A DNA stretch of 64,000 nt from an uncultured Eubacteriales bacterium (lineage in GTDB: Bacteria > Bacillota > Clostridia > Lachnospirales > Lachnospiraceae): contig UQNS01000002.1 in assembly GCA_900542465.1 (NCBI GenBank), forward strand, positions 1 to 64,000. Direction: 5' to 3'. Position numbers and translations under genes: made by a program. Positions within the stretch are counted from its first letter, which is position 1. Each line of letters starts with the position of its first letter. Below the pieces are notes generated by a model. That model ran no database searches. It was not told the DNA's origin and saw only the letters and a program-made list of their open reading frames with translations. Below, piece by piece: positions 34,453 to 43,402 of the stretch.

Positions 34453-35223
34453 ATGGCAGAAAGCAATGTATTGAAATGGGACACTATGGCTAAACACTTT
34501 AATGCGCTAAAAATTCCTCAATGGGGAGAGGACTCATTTCTAAAATGCATAAAAGAATTGCCCATCTGGGATGGAAATGCGGAAGTCCTTGATCTTGGCT
34601 GTGGTGCCGGAAGGTTCAGCATAGCTATGTCTGACAAGGCAAAACATGTGCTTGGCAGTGATATTTCCGGCAAGATGATCGAATTTGCCAATGAAAAGAA
34701 AAAGGAATACGACAGAGATAATATTGATTTCGTTACAGAAAACTGGGCGGAGATAGATCTTGACGAAAGAGGATACAGGAAAAAATTTGACCTTATTATC
34801 GGTCACATGACTCCGGCAATAAGAAACGTGTCAGATATAAAGAAGATAAATGAAGCATGCAGAGGATACTGTGCCATGGCAACATTTGTTGCAAGAAATT
34901 CTGATCTTATGAAAAAACTGTATGAGTTCCTGGGTATCAAAGATAAGAAACCGGATAAGGGTACGATTCCTGAAATATTTTCCTATCTCTATGAAAATGA
35001 GCATATGCCGGAAGTGACTTATTATCACAGGGATGATTCAAAGGAGATAGAAGATCGCCAGGAAGCATTTGAACATTTGAAAAATCACATATGGGCAGAA
35101 CCGGATGATCTGCCGGCAGATCTGGATGATAAGATAAATAGATTCCTGGAGAAGCATTATATAAACGGCAGATTGCTCAACAGGGTCGAATCAACGATTG
35201 TTGCAATAAGGTGGAAGGCATAA
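34453..35223 (+). CDS. Class I SAM-dependent methyltransferase (second of three)
   Basis: A 256-residue methyltransferase with motif I VLDLGCGAG (45-53) and GSDISGKMIEFA. The second half (from about 110) is a long insertion/cap region rich in charged residues. ATG 34453 is preceded by AAAGGAGGGG; in-frame starts further up lie inside fmdE. It is 10 bp behind fmdE and 24 bp before the binding protein, thus in the middle of one transcript. Not obviously a DNA, RNA or quinone methyltransferase; a small-molecule substrate fits the context. Confidence 0.88.
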   Translation: MAESNVLKWDTMAKHFNALKIPQWGEDSFLKCIKELPIWDGNAEVLDLGCGAGRFSIAMSDKAKHVLGSDISGKMIEFANEKKKEYDRDNIDFVTENWAEIDLDERGYRKKFDLIIGHMTPAIRNVSDIKKINEACRGYCAMATFVARNSDLMKKLYEFLGIKDKKPDKGTIPEIFSYLYENEHMPEVTYYHRDDSKEIEDRQEAFEHLKNHIWAEPDDLPADLDDKINRFLEKHYINGRLLNRVESTIVAIRWKA

Positions 35224-35247
35224 AATTTTTAAAAGTGAGGAATAAAA

Positions 35248-36399
35248 ATGAAAACTAATAAATTATTAAGTCTTGCAGTATTAGGTACAACAGCAGTTAT
35301 CTTAGCACCGGCCTTGACCGGATGCGGCGGAGGAAATAAACCACAGGAAACAAAGACGGCACAGGAAAGCAAAACAGGCACAACGAACTCCGGCAAGAGA
35401 AAGGTCGTGGACTGCATCGGCCGTGAGGTAGAGATCCCCAATGAAGTAAAAAGCGTAGTAGGCTTTAACTATGCACTTAGATATCTCTGCTACATGGGCT
35501 GTGCAGATAACGTAGTAGGTGTCGAAGAAGGAGAGAAGGAAAAATCCAGAGTTGCCAAAGCATATCACTACAACTACTGGCACACGTGGAAGGATAAGCC
35601 TGCAGTCGGTAAAGGTGGTTCAGGAGGCTACACACCATATAACGAGCAGCTTATCAGTCTTAAGCCGGATGTAATTATATGTGGATATGCGCAGAAAGAC
35701 GCAGAAACTCTTCAGCAGAAAACGGGAATCCCGGTCGTTGTCCTGAAAGATGGTGCGGCGTTTTCCGAGGGATTTGACAAGTCGATCAAACTGATCGGTG
35801 AAGTTATGGGAAAAGAAAAGAGGGCCAAAGAACTTACTGATTATGTAGGCTCAGTTAAAAAGGATATCGAAAAGAGGGTAAGTGGAATTCCTGAAGATAA
35901 AAAGCCTAGAGTATATACGGGCGCAGTCTCTTTTAAGGGTGGACATGGAATCGAAGGAACTTACAGTAACTTCCCGCTCTTTAAGATACTTAAAGCCAAT
36001 GACGTAGCTAAAGGTCTTTCGGATAAATCATCAGGCGTCACTATAGATAAGGAAAAAATACTTGAATGGAATCCGGATATTATCTTCCTTGATCCGAATA
36101 ACAGATCATATGTAGATAAAGATTATAAGGAGAATCCGGATTTTTATAAACAGCTGAAAGCTTTTAATGAGAAGAAAGTTTATAACTGCCCGGGATATAT
36201 ATGGTATCACTCTAACATAGAGATGGCCGTTGCAGATACTTATTATCTGGGAAGTGTAATGTATCCGGAGGCATTCAAGGATATAGATCCTAAAAAGAAA
36301 GCTAATGAAGTATTCAAAAACTTCCTTAACAAGGATAATTTTTATGAAGAACTTGAAAAAGCTGGATCTGGTTTTGGGGAATTTAAACTTGGAGATTGA
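35248..36399 (+). CDS. Lipoprotein substrate-binding protein A of the second importer
   Basis: A FecB/BtuF-like protein with lipobox ALTGC (Cys26), a Thr/Lys-rich linker and a two-lobe body (VVDCIGREVEIP at the start of lobe 1, NPDIIFLDPNN in lobe 2, YPEAFKDIDP near the end). Its body contains SFKGGHGIEGTYSNFP and WYHSNIEMAVADTYYLG, motifs shared with the second binding protein downstream (SYKGIKGITGT, FHNYYTNIEMAIGDAYYIG). The pair are clear paralogues, so one permease/ATPase may serve two ligands or two affinity ranges. Confidence 0.9.
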   Translation: MKTNKLLSLAVLGTTAVILAPALTGCGGGNKPQETKTAQESKTGTTNSGKRKVVDCIGREVEIPNEVKSVVGFNYALRYLCYMGCADNVVGVEEGEKEKSRVAKAYHYNYWHTWKDKPAVGKGGSGGYTPYNEQLISLKPDVIICGYAQKDAETLQQKTGIPVVVLKDGAAFSEGFDKSIKLIGEVMGKEKRAKELTDYVGSVKKDIEKRVSGIPEDKKPRVYTGAVSFKGGHGIEGTYSNFPLFKILKANDVAKGLSDKSSGVTIDKEKILEWNPDIIFLDPNNRSYVDKDYKENPDFYKQLKAFNEKKVYNCPGYIWYHSNIEMAVADTYYLGSVMYPEAFKDIDPKKKANEVFKNFLNKDNFYEELEKAGSGFGEFKLGD

Positions 36400-36404
36400 T
36401 CTAA

Positions 36405-37475
36405 ATGTCTAACAAAAAGATTACTACAGATGCAAACTATTCGAAGTTTGTGAAGAGAAAAGTTCTGATATTGATTATTTTACTGGTGGGACTGGGGGCC
36501 CTTGCCATATATGCTATAGGTCAGGGGGCAGCGAAGGTCTCCGTAGAAGATATTTTTAAGACCTTTTTCGGAAATGGAGATATGAAATCTAAGACTGTAG
36601 TTATGGGAGTAAGAGTTCCTAGAGTTTTAACTGCGATCTTAGTAGGAGCGATCCTTGCGATATCAGGTGTGGTAATGCAGAGCGTTCTTAAAAATCCGCT
36701 TGCTTCTTCATCAACACTGGGTGTGTCCAACGGAGCTTCCTTTGGTGCAACTATGGCTATCATAGTATTTTCGGCAGGCACACATAACTCGACTTCTGCA
36801 GCCAATGCGATCGACATTTCAAATCCGTATATGGTAAGTATATGTGCTTTTGCAGGCGGAGCGGGAGCAACAGTTATAATTATAGCCTTGTCCAGGATCA
36901 GAAATATAGGGCAGCAAGGTCTTATACTTGCGGGTGTGGCTTTGTCTGCAATATTCAGCGGTGCAAGTACACTGATCCAGTATTTTGCGGACGAGATAAA
37001 GGTCGCAGCAGTGGTCTTCTGGACATTTGGAGATCTGGGCGGAACCAATTATAAAGAGATCACGCTCATACTTATTGCTTTTGCAGTTGCATTTGTATTT
37101 TTCATGGCTAACCGATGGAATTATAATGCCATGGAAAATGGTGAAGAGACCGCAAAGAGTCTGGGTGTAAATGTAAATCTCATTATGTATGCGACCATGG
37201 GGATCGCCGCGCTTGCCACGTCTGTTGCAGTTGCATTCGTTGGTATCGTAAGTTTCATCGGACTTATAGCACCTCATATCATGAGAAAGTTCATGGGAAA
37301 CGATTACAGGTTCCTTATTCCTACATCAGCGGTAGCCGGTTCGGTATTGCTGTTAGGTGCAGATACATTTGCCAGATTGATCATTTCCCCTGTAGTGCTT
37401 CCTATAGGTGCTATTACGTCATTTATAGGAGGACCTATATTCCTTTATATCTTGTTTAAGGGGGGTAAGAAATGA
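36405..37475 (+). CDS. FecCD/BtuC-type permease of the second importer
   Basis: A 356-residue permease with about ten membrane segments and the family signatures RVPRVLTAILVGA, GVVMQSVLKNPLASSSTLGVSNGAS and VGIVSFIGLIAPHIMRKF. It follows the binding protein by five bases and overlaps the ATPase start by four (ATGA). It is clearly homologous to, but not a recent copy of, the permease at 27393. Confidence 0.93.
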   Translation: MSNKKITTDANYSKFVKRKVLILIILLVGLGALAIYAIGQGAAKVSVEDIFKTFFGNGDMKSKTVVMGVRVPRVLTAILVGAILAISGVVMQSVLKNPLASSSTLGVSNGASFGATMAIIVFSAGTHNSTSAANAIDISNPYMVSICAFAGGAGATVIIIALSRIRNIGQQGLILAGVALSAIFSGASTLIQYFADEIKVAAVVFWTFGDLGGTNYKEITLILIAFAVAFVFFMANRWNYNAMENGEETAKSLGVNVNLIMYATMGIAALATSVAVAFVGIVSFIGLIAPHIMRKFMGNDYRFLIPTSAVAGSVLLLGADTFARLIISPVVLPIGAITSFIGGPIFLYILFKGGKK

Positions 37476-38260
37476 TCAAAATACATGGAATTAACTTTTC
37501 TTACGGCTCAAGAGATATATTAAAGGACATTTCATTTGATGTGGAGGAGGGCAGATGTATTGCCATTTTAGGAAATAACGGAGCCGGAAAATCTACACTT
37601 ATAAAATGTCTGAATAAGATCGTTCCTATAAAAGGCGGGAGCATTCTGGTCGATGATATAAATCTTTTAAGTATGAACCGGAATGAGATAGCAAAGAGGA
37701 TAGCCTATGTTGCGCAGCATACGGATACGGGAAGAATTACAGTGTATGATGCTATACTTCTCGGGCGAAAACCTTATATCAAGTGGGATGCTACCAAACA
37801 TGATCATGAAATAGTAAACAAGATCATAGCTCATATGCATCTCGAAGATTTTACTTTGCGATATATTGACGAATTAAGTGGTGGTGAGCTGCAGAAGGTG
37901 ATGCTCGCAAGAGCTTTGGTGCAGGAACCGAAATTCCTGCTTCTTGATGAACCTACTTCCAACCTTGACCCTTACAACCAATACCTCTTGATGAAACTGG
38001 TAAGACATATATCAAAAGAACATAATATTGCTGTGGCAATAGTTATTCATGATCTTAATCTGGCAATGAGGTACTGTGACAAGTTCGTTTTTATAAAAGA
38101 CAGAACAGTATATGACTATGGCGGGTTGGAAATTATGAATCCTGAGACGATATTAAATATTTATAATTTGGAGGCAGATATCGTTGAGCATAATGGGATA
38201 AAAATGATCGTTCCGTTTCCGGATGAGGAAACTATCAAATCGTTTGATCACAAAAACTAA
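37472..38260 (+). CDS. FecE/BtuD-type ATPase of the second importer
   Basis: A 262-residue ATPase: Walker A GNNGAGKST, signature LSGGELQKV, Walker B FLLLDEPTSNLD, switch His in VIHDLNLAMRYCD. The start overlaps the permease stop in ATGA. The second binding protein follows 28 bp later. Confidence 0.94.
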   Translation: MIKIHGINFSYGSRDILKDISFDVEEGRCIAILGNNGAGKSTLIKCLNKIVPIKGGSILVDDINLLSMNRNEIAKRIAYVAQHTDTGRITVYDAILLGRKPYIKWDATKHDHEIVNKIIAHMHLEDFTLRYIDELSGGELQKVMLARALVQEPKFLLLDEPTSNLDPYNQYLLMKLVRHISKEHNIAVAIVIHDLNLAMRYCDKFVFIKDRTVYDYGGLEIMNPETILNIYNLEADIVEHNGIKMIVPFPDEETIKSFDHKN

Positions 38261-38288
38261 AAAGTCAATTTTGGAGGAAATGAAGAAG

Positions 38289-39440
38289 ATGAAGAAACTT
38301 CGTAGAATTTTAGTATCAGGCTGTGCAGTCGCTGCATGCGCGATCTCGGTATTGGCTCTTACAGGCTGCGGCGGCAGTCAGCCTGGACAGTCATCAACGT
38401 CAACGACTGCAGGTGAGGCAAAGTCGAAAAGAGAAAATTTTAAAGTGACGGATATGCTTGGCAGAGAAGTAGAAATACCGGGCAATGCCAGATCATTTGC
38501 TTGTATCGCAGCAGGTTCTTTAAGATATTACTCGTATGTAGCGGATAAGAGCCAGCTTGCGGGTATAGAAGATGTTGAAAAGACATGGAATCCGGAAGGA
38601 AGACCATATGTTGCAGCTCTTGGAGATATTTCAGGTCTGAAATCTATCGGCAAGGGCGGGCCACAGGCCAAAGCTAATGCAGACGCGCTTATAGAGGCTG
38701 CGCCTGATGTTATATTCAGCATGTACAATACAAGTAAACAGGAAGCAGAAGATCTTCAGTCAAAAACCAAAATACCGGTAGTAGTTCTAAGCTACGGAAA
38801 GGATGTTGTATTCAGTGAAGACACTTATAAGTCACTGGAACTGATAGGTAAGATCACAGATAATGAAAAGAGAGCGGAAGAGGTCATAAGCTATCTTAAA
38901 AACACAGAGTCCGATCTGAAGAAAAGGGTCGCCAATGTATCGGAAAAACCTAAGGCGTATCTTGGTGCATTATCATATAAGGGGATCAAGGGTATTACCG
39001 GTACTGCAGGAAAGTATATGCCATTTGATGTTATAGGGGTAAAGAATGTTGCGGCGGACGCAGGATTGAAAGGCCCATATGCGGATATGGATAAAGAGGC
39101 CCTTATTCAGCATAATCCGGATAATATTTTTGTTGATGCAGAAGGACTTGCTGTTGTGAAGAAAGATTTTCAGGAAAATCCTGATTTCTATAAGTCACTT
39201 AAAGCAGTTCAGGAAGGAAGGGTATATTCACAGCTTCCTTTCCATAATTATTACACCAATATTGAAATGGCAATAGGAGATGCATATTATATCGGAACAG
39301 TTCTATATCCTGAACAGTTTAAAGATATAGATCCGGGAAGTAAGTATGATGAGGTATCAGAAAAACTTCTTGGAGTTAAGACCTATGAGAAAGCATCAAA
39401 AAAATACGGACCATACAATAAGATAGATCTGTCTAAATGA
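38289..39440 (+). CDS. Lipoprotein substrate-binding protein B of the second importer
   Basis: A paralogue of the protein at 35248, with lipobox LALTGC, a Ser/Thr-rich linker and the body motifs DMLGREVEIP, SYKGIKGITGTAG and NIEMAIGDAYYIG, ending YPEQFKDIDP. Two ATGs compete: 38280 is only two bases from GGAGG, 38289 is eleven, so 38289 (MKKLRRIL) is slightly favoured; a longer frame reaches into the ATPase gene. Having two binding proteins with one permease/ATPase is uncommon for this importer class. The ligand is unknown. Confidence 0.9.
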   Translation: MKKLRRILVSGCAVAACAISVLALTGCGGSQPGQSSTSTTAGEAKSKRENFKVTDMLGREVEIPGNARSFACIAAGSLRYYSYVADKSQLAGIEDVEKTWNPEGRPYVAALGDISGLKSIGKGGPQAKANADALIEAAPDVIFSMYNTSKQEAEDLQSKTKIPVVVLSYGKDVVFSEDTYKSLELIGKITDNEKRAEEVISYLKNTESDLKKRVANVSEKPKAYLGALSYKGIKGITGTAGKYMPFDVIGVKNVAADAGLKGPYADMDKEALIQHNPDNIFVDAEGLAVVKKDFQENPDFYKSLKAVQEGRVYSQLPFHNYYTNIEMAIGDAYYIGTVLYPEQFKDIDPGSKYDEVSEKLLGVKTYEKASKKYGPYNKIDLSK

Positions 39441-39463
39441 TGTATGGATGTAGAGGCACATAT

Positions 39464-40048
39464 ATGGAAAAAGAAAAAGTAATAGAGTTTTTTAACGCAA
39501 AGGCAGAAAACTGGGATCAGAGAAACGAAAGTAATGATGAAATCATAAAGATAATTCTTGACAGTACAGGCCTCAGGTCAGGAGATGCAGTCCTGGATGT
39601 GGCGTGTGGAACGGGAGTTATGATCCCTTATTACCTTGAGAGAAAGGCCGGATCTGTAACCGGGATCGATATATCTCCCAAAATGATCGAAATAGCAAGA
39701 TCAAAGTATAAGGAAGCTCTTGTCAAATTCATTCTGGGAGATGCTGAAGAGCATGATTTTGGAAGAAAGTTCGACAGGATCATAGTTTATAATGCGTTTC
39801 CGCATTTTCAGGATCCAAAGTCTCTGATAAATTGCCTGTCGGGACTTCTAAATCCGGGGGGAACTCTGACGATCGCACATGACTCGAGCAGAGAAGAGGT
39901 AGATGCACACCATAAGAGCCACGCAGCTCATGTATCGACCGGGCTTATGGAGGTCGATGAGTTAGCAGAGCTGTTTCCGAAAGAGATGGAGATCACGGCC
40001 AGGATATCTGATGAAAGTATGTATCTGATAACGGGAAAGCATAATTAA
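39464..40048 (+). CDS. Class I SAM-dependent methyltransferase (third of three)
   Basis: A 194-residue small methyltransferase with motif I VLDVACGTG (43-51), GIDISPKMIEIA and a DRIIVYNAFPHFQDP post-motif. It has no extra cap domain and resembles UbiE-like small-molecule enzymes. ATG 39464 with AGAGG in front is preferred to ATG 39437, which overlaps the binding-protein stop but lacks a site. Last gene of the fmdE-importer operon, ending at a very strong terminator. Confidence 0.88.
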   Translation: MEKEKVIEFFNAKAENWDQRNESNDEIIKIILDSTGLRSGDAVLDVACGTGVMIPYYLERKAGSVTGIDISPKMIEIARSKYKEALVKFILGDAEEHDFGRKFDRIIVYNAFPHFQDPKSLINCLSGLLNPGGTLTIAHDSSREEVDAHHKSHAAHVSTGLMEVDELAELFPKEMEITARISDESMYLITGKHN

Positions 40049-40050
40049 AA

Positions 40051-40086
40051 AAATGACCATCGGCTTGGCCGATGGTCATTTTTTGA
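40051..40086 (+). terminator. Terminator of the fmdE-importer operon
   Basis: A perfect 12-bp stem (ATGACCATCGGC, loop TTG, GCCGATGGTCAT) is followed by six T and preceded by a run of A, so it may act in both directions and also serve the convergent DUF885 gene. Confidence 0.93.
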
Positions 40087-40120
40087 TTCCAAATTCCTTA
40101 ATATTTTATCAGAAAAATAT

Positions 40121-41413
40121 TTACATGGTATTCAGTCTCTTGTCCAGATCGTTATAGGATAAAGGACCGGCATTAACAATAAACCTATGAAAGGTTTCAT
40201 CTGAGTATGCGTCACCTTTAAGAAGTCTGGCTCGCCTAGAAAGATCTTTTATTTCTAAAAATCCTATGCTTGTAGCTGCATATTGCCCGGGGTGAGTAAG
40301 TACATAATCATATATTTCCGTCTGAGAGGCTGCATCACGTATACCATATCCAGTAAGATAATTGGCAATCTTTTCTTTAGGCTCACCATAGTAATTAGCC
40401 ATTATATCAGCCTTTGCATACAGGCAGGTTATGATCTGATCATAGTCACGGCGAAGGTTTATTACATTTTTGTCATATCCGTCGACGTAGTCATAAGAAT
40501 AGAATTCTGCATATTTATCCCAGCCGGTGCTATAAGATTTATTTGCGATAATGGCACGAAGAGAATCGGTCTTGCCGGAATTAATGTTCATATCAAGGAT
40601 ACCGGTAAGATAGAGGTGTCCGGGGCAGATATTTCGTGCAAGAGCAGGGAAAAGTTTTGATCTGTCGCTGATATCAGGAAAATCAGGATCATACTTGTAA
40701 TCAACAGCCAGGACACCTGGAAAGTCAGAAGAGGATCTTTCTTTCAATGAGCTGACGAGGTCTTCACCTGACCCTGACGGAAATGAGAATTTCTCCATGT
40801 CCTTTGCAAGGCCGCGTTTTTTGGACGTAAGTGACTGAGCATCACTGAAAAAAGATTCTATATACACATCCACGAGCTCATTGTAGTAATCTGTGGATCT
40901 ATCAGATAATGTGTAGGAATTAAGTAAGGCAGAATAATAGTCCCTGCCGTTATCGATAGAAGCAAGAGAAGTTCCGGGAGATTTTTCCAATTGGGCGGAA
41001 ACTGATGTATAGCCGGAAAGTTTTGTCCTTGAAGAAAGATAGGCCTTAAGCTGGTCATATGTTGCCTGCTGGTCGGAATTCAGGCCATTATAGCTGAATG
41101 AAACAAGTTTTTCAGACCAGACCTTATCTATGTCATAGGTTTCATTTCCATTTTTGATAGCTGTGCAGACTTCATCAGCAAAATTTTTGAATGCAGGATC
41201 CGGAGCGGATGCGGCAGAGATCCTGTCTGGGGAAGGTGTGCCGGGGTTTAGATCAGCGGGAGTTTTATTAGTGGCATGCATGAAGATCTTTCTATATAAG
41301 GATGGATTTAATCTGATGGCAGCAAAGAATGCAATAAAAGAACCGCCTATAATTATAAGTATGATGGCAAATATCCTAAAACGTTTATTGCTTTCACGTC
41401 TTTCAGTATTCAT
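40121..41413 (-). CDS. Membrane-anchored DUF885-like protein, metal-binding residues lost
   Basis: After an N-terminal membrane segment (about 12-33) and a Pro/Ser-rich linker comes a helical domain of the DUF885 family (YVLTHPGQYAATSIGFLEI and FHRFIVNAGPLSYNDL near the end). Active-looking members carry HEGxPGHxxQ, a zincin-like site; here the stretch reads RNICPGHLYLT, so the first His, the Glu and the Gln are replaced. It may be a binding protein or a dead enzyme. ATG 41413 is chosen because GAAGGGA precedes it by seven bases; an earlier in-frame ATG lacks a site. Confidence 0.75.
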   Translation of the reverse strand: MNTERRESNKRFRIFAIILIIIGGSFIAFFAAIRLNPSLYRKIFMHATNKTPADLNPGTPSPDRISAASAPDPAFKNFADEVCTAIKNGNETYDIDKVWSEKLVSFSYNGLNSDQQATYDQLKAYLSSRTKLSGYTSVSAQLEKSPGTSLASIDNGRDYYSALLNSYTLSDRSTDYYNELVDVYIESFFSDAQSLTSKKRGLAKDMEKFSFPSGSGEDLVSSLKERSSSDFPGVLAVDYKYDPDFPDISDRSKLFPALARNICPGHLYLTGILDMNINSGKTDSLRAIIANKSYSTGWDKYAEFYSYDYVDGYDKNVINLRRDYDQIITCLYAKADIMANYYGEPKEKIANYLTGYGIRDAASQTEIYDYVLTHPGQYAATSIGFLEIKDLSRRARLLKGDAYSDETFHRFIVNAGPLSYNDLDKRLNTM

Positions 41414-41457
41414 AAAGAGTTTCCCTTCTAAAATAAATTTCATTTCACATAATCAGT

Positions 41458-41486
41458 ATTTTACGGCAAATGATTAAGTATGACAA
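41458..41486 (-). promoter_or_regulatory. Promoter of the DUF885 gene
   Basis: On the minus strand TTGTCA (41486-41481), 17 bases, TAAAAT (41463-41458). It lies 45 bp before the chosen start and supports ATG 41413 or 41443. Confidence 0.7.
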
Positions 41487-41552
41487 TCAAAGTCAGGCAA
41501 AAATTCACTAATTCATGTAAAATAAATTGTAGAACGAAAAACGGAGGGGAAA

Positions 41553-43160
41553 ATGGCTATATTTTTATTAATTACAGCTATAATTATTTTTTCATGTATA
41601 TTTATGAATAAGATAACTGAAAAAATAGGGGTACCGGCACTTCTTGCTTTTATAGGACTTGGAATGCTGTTTGGATCAGGAACTGAATCGGGGACCAATT
41701 TTGTGGACTATACGTCCGCAGAGAGAATTTGTTCAATGGCCCTCATATTTATTATGTTCTATGGCGGATTTGGAACTAACTGGAAAGAAGCAAGAAAAGC
41801 GGCACCTAAAGCGATACTTTTATCAACAGTGGGAGTGTTATTGACCGCCGCAACAACAGCAGTATTTTGCCATTTTATATTAAAATTCGGCATAATAGAA
41901 AGTTTTCTTCTGGGATCAGTTCTTTCATGTACTGATGCAGCCAGTGTATTTTCGATTCTCAGATCGCGAAAACTGAATCTAAGGTATAATACAGCATCAC
42001 TTTTAGAGATAGAAAGCGGCAGTAATGATCCGGTCGCATATATGATGACGGCCATATTTCTTGCAGTATATAAAGGATCATCAAGCGGCGGCGCAATAGC
42101 ATATATGATATTTGCCCAGCTCGCGTATGGCCTTGCATTCGGATTCGGGATAGCCATGGCTGCTGTATGGATCACAAAACGCTTAAAGACCATGGATTCA
42201 GGATTTTTTATGATCTTTATAGTCGGAATTGCGATAATAGGATATGCAGCGCCTGCAGCGGTAGGAGGAAATGGCTATCTCAGCGTATATATAGTTGGTC
42301 TTATACTTGGAAATAAGAGGTTTAAAGATAAAACAAGTCTTGTGCATTTCTTTGATGGAGTAACAACCTTTATGCAGATACTTATCTTCTTCCTCTTGGG
42401 TGTTCTGTCAAAACCTGCGAGTTTTCCTGCAGTATTGGTGCCGGCGATAATAATTGCATTGTTTGTTACATTTGCAGCAAGACCTGCGGTAGTATTTACA
42501 CTGCTTACCCCATTTAAAAGCAAGATAAAGCAGATGGCCCTGGTCTCATGGTCCGGGCTGAGAGGCGCATCATCCATAGTATTTGCTATATCAGTAATGA
42601 TAAGTGTATCTACTAAAAATGATATATTCCATATAGCCTTTATAATAGTTTTGTTTTCTATATTTATTCAGGGATCATTGCTTCCGATGGTTGCAAGACG
42701 TCTTGACATGATCGATGACAATGAAGATATTATGAAGACTTTTAATGACTATGTTGAAGAGGTGCCGATACAGTTTATTAAGTTTATAATTCCGAAAGGG
42801 CATGAATGGGTCGGAAAACAGCTTAAAGACATAACGATGCCTCCCGAAACGCTTATCGTAATGATAAAAAGAGGGACAGCAAGTGTTCTGCCTAACGGAG
42901 ATTCGGTTCTTGAAGAGGGCGATAAGGTCGTTCTGAGTGCGATATCACTTGGAAAGGCCGTAGAAGGGATAGAGCTCACGGAGATAGATGTACATAGTGG
43001 CGATGAATATTCCGGAAAGAGACTTGCGGATATTCCCAATGAGGAAGGCGGGCTCGTTGTTATGATAAAACGAGATGAAAATGTGATAATACCGTCGGGG
43101 AATATTATTCTTGAAGATGGTGACATCATGGTAATGAATTATAATTTTACAGATCTGTAA
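41553..43160 (+). CDS. NhaP2/CvrA-type K(+) or Na(+)/H(+) antiporter with two TrkA-C domains
   Basis: A CPA1 antiporter of 535 residues: about twelve membrane segments with the CTDAASVFSILRSR and ESGSNDPVAYMMT blocks (ion-binding Asp residues), then, from about 410, two cytosolic TrkA-C (RCK-C) domains in tandem that would sense a nucleotide or cyclic dinucleotide. Such proteins keep K and pH balanced. CGGAGGGG precedes the ATG. It is a single-gene unit, ended by a clear terminator. Confidence 0.93.
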   Translation: MAIFLLITAIIIFSCIFMNKITEKIGVPALLAFIGLGMLFGSGTESGTNFVDYTSAERICSMALIFIMFYGGFGTNWKEARKAAPKAILLSTVGVLLTAATTAVFCHFILKFGIIESFLLGSVLSCTDAASVFSILRSRKLNLRYNTASLLEIESGSNDPVAYMMTAIFLAVYKGSSSGGAIAYMIFAQLAYGLAFGFGIAMAAVWITKRLKTMDSGFFMIFIVGIAIIGYAAPAAVGGNGYLSVYIVGLILGNKRFKDKTSLVHFFDGVTTFMQILIFFLLGVLSKPASFPAVLVPAIIIALFVTFAARPAVVFTLLTPFKSKIKQMALVSWSGLRGASSIVFAISVMISVSTKNDIFHIAFIIVLFSIFIQGSLLPMVARRLDMIDDNEDIMKTFNDYVEEVPIQFIKFIIPKGHEWVGKQLKDITMPPETLIVMIKRGTASVLPNGDSVLEEGDKVVLSAISLGKAVEGIELTEIDVHSGDEYSGKRLADIPNEEGGLVVMIKRDENVIIPSGNIILEDGDIMVMNYNFTDL

Positions 43161-43180
43161 AAGATGTTATATGAATCAGT

Positions 43181-43213
43181 AATGTCCTCTGCATGGAGCA
43201 GAGGACATTTTTA
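43181..43213 (+). terminator. Terminator of the antiporter gene
   Basis: A perfect 12-bp stem (AATGTCCTCTGC, loop of five, GCAGAGGACATT) and TTT. Confidence 0.88.
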
Positions 43214-43402
43214 AATGTGGAAAAACATAATAAGATCGAAAACACGGAATAATTAAGAGGAAAATAATAATACACTGCAGCTATCAATGAAGAAAATTCC
43301 TTATATGTAATAAGACTATGTTATATCATGTATCAGGGAAAAAGAAGATACGTAAATCAGTCTTCAATTCTTGATAAAAATTAAATCGTGGGAGGAGCAG
43401 TA

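Noticed and set aside
40283..40660. 125-codon plus-strand frame inside the DUF885 gene
   Set aside because: Antisense shadow without ribosome-binding site; the minus-strand gene has promoter, start site and family match.
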